Source: Burkholderiales bacterium (lineage in GTDB: Bacteria; Pseudomonadota; Gammaproteobacteria; Burkholderiales; Burkholderiaceae_C). From it: 32,707 bases of DNA. The position numbers and the translations under genes were made by a program. The stretch is taken from contig JACPYV010000037.1 in the NCBI GenBank assembly GCA_016195825.1, forward strand, positions 1-32,707. The letters run 5' to 3'. Position 1 is the first letter of the stretch, and the number at the start of each line of letters is the position of its first letter. The notes under the pieces are model-generated. The model made no database searches and had not been told where the DNA came from. It saw only the letters and a list, made by a program, of their open reading frames with translations. Positions 7,221 to 13,881 of the stretch are shown piece after piece.

Positions 7221-9440
7221 ATGGTGCACAGGGGGATGAGGGATGGTGAGCGTGGTGGCGTGCGCAGGGGGATCGCCTGGCTGCTGCTGGCCTACCTTGC
7301 CTCGCCGGCGATAGCGCAGAGCGCCCCTTCACCGCCCGAGGATGCGGCGTCAGCGGCATCGGCCAGGCCCGCCGTCGTCTCGCTGCAGCCCGTCATCGTG
7401 ACTGCGCAGCGCAGGCAGACTGTGCTGGGCACGACGCCGCTCTCGGTTGGCGTCGTCGACCTGCACTCCATCGAGACCAACGGCACGGCCCAGCTCAGCG
7501 ACCTGGTCGGCACCGTTCCCGGCGTGACCGTGCCCAACGGCTTCAGTAACCAGCCGCAGGCCGTGGGCATCCGCGGCATGGGCGTGTCGGTGCCGGCCAT
7601 GAGCCAGGCGGTCGGCATCTACGTGGACGACGTGCCGCTGATCCGTGGCTACGCGACCGCGTTGTGGGACCTGCCGGACATCGCCCGCATCGAGGTGCTG
7701 CGCGGGCCTCAGGGAACGCTCTACGGACAGAACCTGACCGCCGGCGCCGTGCGGGTGATCTCCATCGATCCCAGCCGGGCTCCCGTCGCGTGGGGGTCCG
7801 TGAGCCTTGGCAACTACCGCAACGCCGAGGTGCATGCCTACGTCAACGGTCCGATCGGCGATGGCCCGCTGTCCGGCAGCTTCGCGTTGTCGAGTCGCGG
7901 CAACGACGGCTTCGGCTACAACGCGTCGACCGGCGAGCGCGTCAACAAACTCGACGCTACCCAGTTTCGCGCCAAGCTGCGCCTGAAGCAGCCGTCGGGA
8001 ACGGACGCGGTGCTGGCCGTCGATGGCCTCCTCGATCGTTCGGACACCAACACCGGTAACTTCCCGCTCAACGATCCGCAGTCGGCCCCGCGCGTGACCT
8101 TCGTGACCGCGACGCCGGGGCCGTTCAAGCGCCTTTCCGGCGGGCTCCAGTTGAAGGTCACCCATCCCCTGGGCGATGGCATCGACCTGCACTCGATCAC
8201 GGGCTACCGCGCCTACTGGGACGACCCGACGATCGCCGACATAGGCGGCAAGGCGGCACTGCGCTACCTGCTGTCTCAGAAGGTGGAACAGAAGGCCTTT
8301 TCGCAGGAGGTCCAGTTGCAGTCGAGGCAGGATCGCCTGGCGTGGACCGCGGGCCTCATGCTGGTGTCCGATCGCTTCGACTTCGATCGCATCGTCGACC
8401 AGATCCCGCCGCCGCCGAAGTCGCGCGCCGACACCGAGGGCCAGACCCACCTCGAGACGACCGATGTCGGCGTCTATGGCCAGTCGCACTACCAGTGGAC
8501 GGACGAGATCGGCCTGACAGCCGGCCTGCGGGCCTACCGGACGACCCAGACCGGCGACAACCAGTTCTGGCGGCTCGACGCCCAGCAGCAACGGACGCAG
8601 GAGGTCTACCACGCAACGGACCTGTCGACCGCCAGTCAGGGCCTGCTGCCCCGGCTGGGCGTGGACTGGCAACGCAACCCCGACCACTTCCTGTACGCCA
8701 GCTTCGCGATGGGCCAGAAATTCGGCGGGTTCAATCGGGCGACCGCGTCGGAGCGCGCCTCGACCTATGCCGCCCGGCCCGAGAAGGTGAGCACCTGGGA
8801 GCTGGGCAGCAAGTGGCGCCTGGCGGGCGGACGCCTGACGGCGGATGTCGCGCTATTCCTCAACCGGTACGGCGAATACCTGGCGGCGCTGCAGAACACG
8901 GTGATCAACGGCGTGCAGGTGCCTGACCAGGTCCTGGTCAACGCGGGTCGGGCGAAAACCTACGGCGCCGACATCGACCTGGCCGCCAAGCTGGCCGCGC
9001 AGACCGAGCTGGCGCTTTCTGTCGAGTTGCTGCGCAGCCGCATCTTAGAGTTCGCGAACCCCACCGGCGCCGCCATCAGCAACTACGTCGGCAACGAACT
9101 GCCCTACGCGTCGCACCTGTCTTTGTCCGCCCGGTTCGGCCACGTTCAGCCGCTGCCAGACGGGTCGTCACTCGAGTTCAGCGCGACGTTGCAGCACCTG
9201 TCGAGGCAGTACGCTGACGTGCAGAACACCGCGGCCATCGCGATCGGGCCGCAGACCTACGTCAACTTCGCCACGAACTGGTCCAGCCCCGAGCATCGCT
9301 GGAGCTTCTCGGTGCGCGTGCGCAACGCCACCAACCGGACTCACGTGGTGCTGCGCACGATGATCCCGTCGGTCGATGTCGACGCGGCCAACTACAACGC
9401 GCCGCGCACCTGGCTGGCCACGCTGCGCCGCGACTTCTAG
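7221..9440 (+). CDS. TonB-dependent outer-membrane receptor (regulator-linked)
   Basis: A 739-residue TonB-dependent receptor for active uptake across the outer membrane. A signal peptide (RRGIAWLLLAYLASPAIA, cleavage near 32) is followed by a TonB-box-like QPVIVTAQRR at ~56-65. The plug domain shows LSDLVGTVPGVTV, GIYVDDVPLIRG and the family landmark IEVLRGPQGTLYGQNLTAGAV. The rest is beta-barrel and ends in ATLRRDF, with the terminal Phe expected of an outer-membrane protein. The plug style resembles the VIVTAQRR receptors common in sphingomonads and Burkholderiales, whose substrates include siderophores and varied organics. The ATG at 7221 has GGAG 6 nt upstream; the ATG at 7236 is possible but has poor spacing. 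It is flanked on both sides by paralogous STAND regulators. Confidence 0.88.
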   Translation: MVHRGMRDGERGGVRRGIAWLLLAYLASPAIAQSAPSPPEDAASAASARPAVVSLQPVIVTAQRRQTVLGTTPLSVGVVDLHSIETNGTAQLSDLVGTVPGVTVPNGFSNQPQAVGIRGMGVSVPAMSQAVGIYVDDVPLIRGYATALWDLPDIARIEVLRGPQGTLYGQNLTAGAVRVISIDPSRAPVAWGSVSLGNYRNAEVHAYVNGPIGDGPLSGSFALSSRGNDGFGYNASTGERVNKLDATQFRAKLRLKQPSGTDAVLAVDGLLDRSDTNTGNFPLNDPQSAPRVTFVTATPGPFKRLSGGLQLKVTHPLGDGIDLHSITGYRAYWDDPTIADIGGKAALRYLLSQKVEQKAFSQEVQLQSRQDRLAWTAGLMLVSDRFDFDRIVDQIPPPPKSRADTEGQTHLETTDVGVYGQSHYQWTDEIGLTAGLRAYRTTQTGDNQFWRLDAQQQRTQEVYHATDLSTASQGLLPRLGVDWQRNPDHFLYASFAMGQKFGGFNRATASERASTYAARPEKVSTWELGSKWRLAGGRLTADVALFLNRYGEYLAALQNTVINGVQVPDQVLVNAGRAKTYGADIDLAAKLAAQTELALSVELLRSRILEFANPTGAAISNYVGNELPYASHLSLSARFGHVQPLPDGSSLEFSATLQHLSRQYADVQNTAAIAIGPQTYVNFATNWSSPEHRWSFSVRVRNATNRTHVVLRTMIPSVDVDAANYNAPRTWLATLRRDF

Positions 9441-9444
9441 CCCC

Positions 9445-12282
9445 ATGTTCGACGCGAATGCCGCGCCGCCACCGGACCCCGCGTTCGAACGGGCGCTCAG
9501 CTTCGGGCCCTTCACGCTCGATCCGGCGCGCAAGCTGCTGCTGGATGGTGGGCGCACGGTCCGCCTCGGCGGTCGCGCGCTGGATCTGCTGATTGCGCTG
9601 GTGACGCGTGCCGGCGACGTGGTGAGCCATGACGACCTGTTTGCGCAGGTCTGGCCTCGCACGGTCGTGGAGGAGTCGAGCCTGCGCGTCCATATGTCGT
9701 TGCTGCGCAAGGCGCTGGGCGATGGCGTGGACGGCAAGCGCTACATCGCGAGCTTGCCGGGGCGGGGCTACAGCTTCGTCATGAACGTCACGCAGACGCA
9801 CGCCGCGCGCGTGTTGACCGGGGCTGTGGGCTTCGCGCCTGCCGCAACGGTCGTGTCGATGCCGCCCCGCCTTATGCCGACCCGGTTGACCGGCGTGGTC
9901 GGCCGCGAGCAGGAGCTGGCGGTGCTGTCCGCCAAGCTCGAGCGATCGCGACTGGTCACGATCGTCGCGACCGGTGGCATGGGCAAGACGACCGTCGCAC
10001 TGGCGCTCGCCGACACGGCCACTGCCCGGCACGCGGATGGCGCCTGCTTCGTCGACCTCGCGCCGCTCGACGATGCATCGCTGGTCCCGCATGCGCTGGC
10101 GACGGCGATCGGCATCGCCGCGCCCGAACCCTGTCCCTGGTCGGTCCTGGAAGAGGCGCTTGCACTGCGCGACCTGCTGATCGTCCTGGACAACTGCGAA
10201 CACCTGGCCGAAGCGGCCGCTGCACTCGCAGAACGCGTGCTGCGCATCGCTCCGCGGGTGCGCATTCTGGCCACCAGCCGCGAACCGCTGGAGGCAGAGA
10301 CCGAGGCCATCTATCGCCTCGACCCGTTGGCGGTGCCGCCCGTCGAGGCCGGGTCGAGTGTCGAGGACGCGCTGGCCTTCGCGGCCATGCGGCTCTTCGT
10401 CGAGCGCGCGACCGCGAGCGCGGACGACTTTCGCCTGTCGCCCGCAAACCTGGCGGCGACGATCAGGATCTGCCGCCACCTCGACGGTATGCCGCTGGCC
10501 ATCGAGCTGGCAGCCGCGCGCGTGGGCAGCCTCGGCATCCAGGCGCTGGCAGATCGACTGGACGATGTCTTCCGGCTGCTGCGCCGCGGGCGCCGCACCG
10601 TGCTGCCACGTCACCAGACACTGCAGGCCTTGCTGGATTGGAGCCATGACCTGCTGGACGAGGACACGCGCACGGTGTTGCACCGCTTGTCGGTCTTCCG
10701 TTCCAGCTTCGACCTCCGGGCGGCCGCGGACGTGGCGGGCTGCGGGCGCGTCACGCGGCAGCGCGTGGTTGCCTGCCTCCTCGACCTGGTGTCGCGCTCC
10801 CTGGTCGAGCTGGAGCCAGGGGGCGCCGCGCGCTATCGCCTGCTGTTCGTCGCCCGGCTCTATGCATCGGAGCGGCTGGCCGCGGACGGCGATGCCCACG
10901 AGGTGGGGCGGCGCCATGCGCTGAGCATCCGAGATGCGCTCGCACGTGCAAATGCAGAGCTGCGTGATCCAGGCACCACGCTGGCGACGTGGCGTTCCGC
11001 CCACGCGACGTCCATGCCAGACGTGCGCGCTGCGCTGGACTGGGCCCATGGGGCTGGTGTCGACCCCATGCTGGGCGCTGAACTGGTGGTCGCATCGGGC
11101 CGCTTGCAGCTGGAGATCGGCCTGAACGACGAGTTCCTGCCGCGTGCGCTTGACGCGCTCACTGCCTTACGGTTGCATGAGGAGCGGCAGCCCGACTTGG
11201 AACTCCAGCTGTTGACCCTCTTGTGCTTGGTGGGCGGGCAGTGCCTGCTGGATCGTGTGGCCCCGGCCGACGCACCGACGCAGCTCGAAGCGCTGGCCCG
11301 CCGCATCGGGTCGCCCGAGCAGCAGCGCATGGCCTTGTTTGCGCTGTGCGTCAATGCATTCGGACGCGGCGACTACCCCACGGTCGTCGCGCGTGCTGCG
11401 CGCTACGACGCCTTGCCGCCAGACCCACTGGACCCCACCCGTGCCGCCGCGACGATGGCCGCGTGGCGCTTCGACGCGCTCGGCAGGCACTACCTGGGCG
11501 AGCACGATGCGGCCTGGGCGAGCTGTGCGCGCGTTCTTGAACACGCCGGCCCCTGGCGTGCCGGCACCTACACGCAGATGCCGGTGCCCGTGTCCATGGG
11601 TGTCGTGCAGGCGCGGATCCGCTGGCTGCAGGGCTTTGCCGATGAGGCGCTTGACCGGGCGTTGGAGCTGCTCCGTTTGTGCGAACGCGCCCACCCATTG
11701 GCGCTCAGCCACGCGCTGTCGCTGGCCATCATGCCCATCCTGCTCTGGCGCGGCGACGACGCGCGCGCCCTGTCCTTCCTGACTCGCCTCGTGGATCACG
11801 AACTCACGAACTTCCAGAGCTTTTGGCTGGGTTGGGCGCACACCTACTGCAAGGTGCTCGCGCTGCGCGGCCACGATGTCCAGGCGTTGCGCGCGCGACT
11901 CGGCGCCACCGACAGGACCAACGAGATGCAATCCGACATGCTCTGCACGCTGGCCCCCGAGTTCGCCGGCGCGGACGTCCAGATGCGGGTCGAGGCCGGC
12001 ACGGTCGGCTGGTGCGCGCCGGAGGTGCTGCGTGTGCAGGGCGAGCGCTCGGCCTCCGAGCCGCTGCTGCTGCGTGCGCTGGCGCTGGCCCGCAGCCAGG
12101 GCGCACGTGCGTGGGAGCTGCGCGTGGCGACCAGTTTGGCGGCGCCATGGCGACAGGCCGGCGGGCGCGAGTCGGCCCGGGCGCTGCTCCGCGAGACGCT
12201 GGCCCGTTTCACCGAGGGCCACGGATGCGTCGACGTGCGGCGCGCAACGGCTGTGCTGGCCGACGGCGACGCCGTCAACTGA
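9445..12282 (+). CDS. Winged-helix/STAND ATPase/TPR regulator, paralog 2
   Basis: A 945-residue paralog of the regulators at 4239 and 13882. The winged helix (~17-113) is canonical: LSFGPFTLD, SSLRVHMSLLRKALGD and RYIASLPGRGYSFV. The ATPase has Walker A GGMGKTT (Lys181), Walker B LIVLDNCEH (Asp249), LATSREPLEAE and GMPLAIELAAARV. The C-terminal helical repeats end with VGWCAPEVLRVQGE and WELRVATSLAAPW. The ATG begins 4 nt after the receptor's TAG, so the two are almost certainly cotranscribed and probably translationally coupled; an in-frame extension into the receptor gene was rejected. Its stop overlaps the end of the convergent MFS gene by 8 nt. A feedback role, with the regulator made in proportion to the receptor, is inferred. 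Confidence 0.87.
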   Translation: MFDANAAPPPDPAFERALSFGPFTLDPARKLLLDGGRTVRLGGRALDLLIALVTRAGDVVSHDDLFAQVWPRTVVEESSLRVHMSLLRKALGDGVDGKRYIASLPGRGYSFVMNVTQTHAARVLTGAVGFAPAATVVSMPPRLMPTRLTGVVGREQELAVLSAKLERSRLVTIVATGGMGKTTVALALADTATARHADGACFVDLAPLDDASLVPHALATAIGIAAPEPCPWSVLEEALALRDLLIVLDNCEHLAEAAAALAERVLRIAPRVRILATSREPLEAETEAIYRLDPLAVPPVEAGSSVEDALAFAAMRLFVERATASADDFRLSPANLAATIRICRHLDGMPLAIELAAARVGSLGIQALADRLDDVFRLLRRGRRTVLPRHQTLQALLDWSHDLLDEDTRTVLHRLSVFRSSFDLRAAADVAGCGRVTRQRVVACLLDLVSRSLVELEPGGAARYRLLFVARLYASERLAADGDAHEVGRRHALSIRDALARANAELRDPGTTLATWRSAHATSMPDVRAALDWAHGAGVDPMLGAELVVASGRLQLEIGLNDEFLPRALDALTALRLHEERQPDLELQLLTLLCLVGGQCLLDRVAPADAPTQLEALARRIGSPEQQRMALFALCVNAFGRGDYPTVVARAARYDALPPDPLDPTRAAATMAAWRFDALGRHYLGEHDAAWASCARVLEHAGPWRAGTYTQMPVPVSMGVVQARIRWLQGFADEALDRALELLRLCERAHPLALSHALSLAIMPILLWRGDDARALSFLTRLVDHELTNFQSFWLGWAHTYCKVLALRGHDVQALRARLGATDRTNEMQSDMLCTLAPEFAGADVQMRVEAGTVGWCAPEVLRVQGERSASEPLLLRALALARSQGARAWELRVATSLAAPWRQAGGRESARALLRETLARFTEGHGCVDVRRATAVLADGDAVN

Positions 12283-13618
12283 TCGCCTGGCGCTCGAGCC
12301 CGCGTGGCGATGCAGCCAGCACCACGAGCGTCGCCAAGAGGCTTGCGGCGACGACTGCGAACATCACGGCCGGCCCGGCGCCGCGCAGCGTCGGCACCAG
12401 CAGCAGCGGCCCCAGAGCACCCCCCAGGCGATTGATCGCCCACGCGACGGAGGTGGCCGACGCACGCTGGCGGGTCGGGAACAGCTCGGCGCTGTAGACC
12501 GTCAGCAGCGGCACGTACAGCGACACGCAGAGGTTGAACAGGGCCATTGCCACGATCAGCGCCGCGGTCCCGGTGCTGAAGTTGAACGCCGCGCCGCAGG
12601 CCAGCATCGCGGCGATGCATGCGGCCATCGCCACCCGTCGGTCGACCCGGTCCATCACGGTGGACGCGAGCAGCGTGCCCACCAGCGGACCCATGGACGA
12701 CAGTCCGAAGATCAGGAGCGCAGCGTCCAGCTTGAAGCCGCGCTGGGCGAGCACCGCGCCGGTCAGCAGCGGGAAAGCAATAGTGGCCCAGGGGCTGAGC
12801 GAGAACAGGCCCACGACCGCCAGCCAGCGCCGGCGGGTGGGCACGGAGGAGGTCGCGTCGGCGCGGTCCGCCGGTTGGCCGGCCGGCCCGGCCGCTGCGG
12901 CGCCGGGCGGCACTGCCAGGACGGTGGCCGAGCGCTCGAAGGCCTGCAGCACCACCTCCGCCTGCGCCTCCCGGCCGCGCGCGCGCAGCCAGCGCGGCGA
13001 CTCCGGCAATGCCAGGAAGGACAGGGCAGACAGGATGGCGCAGGCGCTACCCACGAGGAAGCCCCAGCGCCAGCCCTCGAGCCCGAGCGGTTGCAGCGGC
13101 GCCAGCCAGCGCACCATGAAGATGGCTGCCGGCGGCCCCAGCAACGACGGCGTGAGGCTCAGGAAGATGAGCGTGCCCCGCCGCTGCGGCGGCAGCAGGT
13201 CCGTGAGGTAGGCGATGACGATGGGCGGATACCCGCCGAGCGCGAGACCGGCGAGGAAGCGGCACAGCGTGAGCGCCTCTACGCCATGTGCCATGCCGGC
13301 GCCCAGCGACGCGAGGGCGATCCACAGCATCAGGGCCACCAGGGCCCTGCGTCGTCCTTGCCGGTCGGCCCACCAGCCCAGCAGCGGCGCCCCCACCACC
13401 GCACCCACGAAGACCGCGGAGAGCAGCAGGCCCAGTTCGCCGGGTGGCACCGGCGGAGACTGCGCCGAGAACACGGTGCCGAGCACGCCGCCGAACGCCA
13501 TCTCGAGGGTGTCGATCGTCATGCCGACCCCGCACAGCAACATGGCCATCGCGTGCAGCCGCGTCACCGGCAGACGGTCCAGGCGTTCGGCGAGGTCGGG
13601 GAGCGGCAATGAGGCCAT
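12275..13618 (-). CDS. MFS transporter (metabolite:H+ symporter type)
   Basis: A 447-residue inner-membrane carrier with about 12 hydrophobic helices. The loop 2-3 signature reads GWWADRQGRRRAL (residues ~81-93), and the central loop has LPESPRWLRARG, a mark of the sugar-porter and aromatic-acid/metabolite symporter branches. The second half repeats the signature as STVMDRVDRRVA, followed by YSAELFPTRQRA. The substrate is not determinable. The ATG at 13618 was chosen over the upstream frame because the hydrophobic core and family alignment begin shortly after it. It is divergent from regulator 3 across a 263-nt gap holding TTCACGC repeats and a palindrome, and convergent with regulator 2, suggesting control by these regulators (inference). 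Confidence 0.85.
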   Translation of the reverse strand: MASLPLPDLAERLDRLPVTRLHAMAMLLCGVGMTIDTLEMAFGGVLGTVFSAQSPPVPPGELGLLLSAVFVGAVVGAPLLGWWADRQGRRRALVALMLWIALASLGAGMAHGVEALTLCRFLAGLALGGYPPIVIAYLTDLLPPQRRGTLIFLSLTPSLLGPPAAIFMVRWLAPLQPLGLEGWRWGFLVGSACAILSALSFLALPESPRWLRARGREAQAEVVLQAFERSATVLAVPPGAAAAGPAGQPADRADATSSVPTRRRWLAVVGLFSLSPWATIAFPLLTGAVLAQRGFKLDAALLIFGLSSMGPLVGTLLASTVMDRVDRRVAMAACIAAMLACGAAFNFSTGTAALIVAMALFNLCVSLYVPLLTVYSAELFPTRQRASATSVAWAINRLGGALGPLLLVPTLRGAGPAVMFAVVAASLLATLVVLAASPRGLERQAIS

Positions 13619-13700
13619 GTCGTGGCGTATGGGTGGCTGCAGTTGGGATGCCCAGCACCATACCCACTGCATGCTTTGCGGACAGCCTGCCCACATCAGG

Positions 13701-13730
13701 ATTCACGCAAATTCACGCCTGCGCTCACGC
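13701..13730 (+). promoter_or_regulatory. Tandem ATTCACGC repeats in MFS/regulator 3 gap
   Basis: ATTCACGC occurs at 13701-13708 and 13711-13718, with a partial third copy CTCACGC ending at 13730. The first two are exactly 10 bp apart, the spacing expected for tandem OmpR-type winged-helix binding. The gap lies between the divergent MFS and regulator 3 genes, so one site could control both. Confidence 0.42.
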
Positions 13731-13758
13731 CTGGATGCGACCATGGTTGTCCCAAAGA

Positions 13759-13770
13759 CGTCCGCGGACG
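13759..13770. promoter_or_regulatory. 12-bp palindrome CGTCCGCGGACG
   Basis: A perfect 12-bp palindrome in the MFS/regulator 3 gap, about 40 bp from the TTCACGC repeats and 112 nt before the regulator 3 start. It could be an operator for a dimeric repressor. GC-rich DNA yields such palindromes by chance, so confidence is low. Confidence 0.25.
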
Positions 13771-13881
13771 GTGCCGGGATTTCCTGGCAATGCATGTCAT
13801 GCGACCCGGTCGATGCCGCACCCCAACGGTTCGAGCGCCCGAGACCAGGCGTCGGCTACCGACCAACTCACCCCAGAGGTC

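Noticed and set aside
11876..13612. Plus-strand 578-codon open frame
   Set aside because: It overlaps regulator 2 and the MFS gene antisense; its product is low complexity.
13288..13881. Long N-terminal extension of regulator 3
   Set aside because: It would overlap the MFS gene antisense and has no similarity to the other two regulators, whose LSFGPF/FGRF segments lie near the N-terminus.
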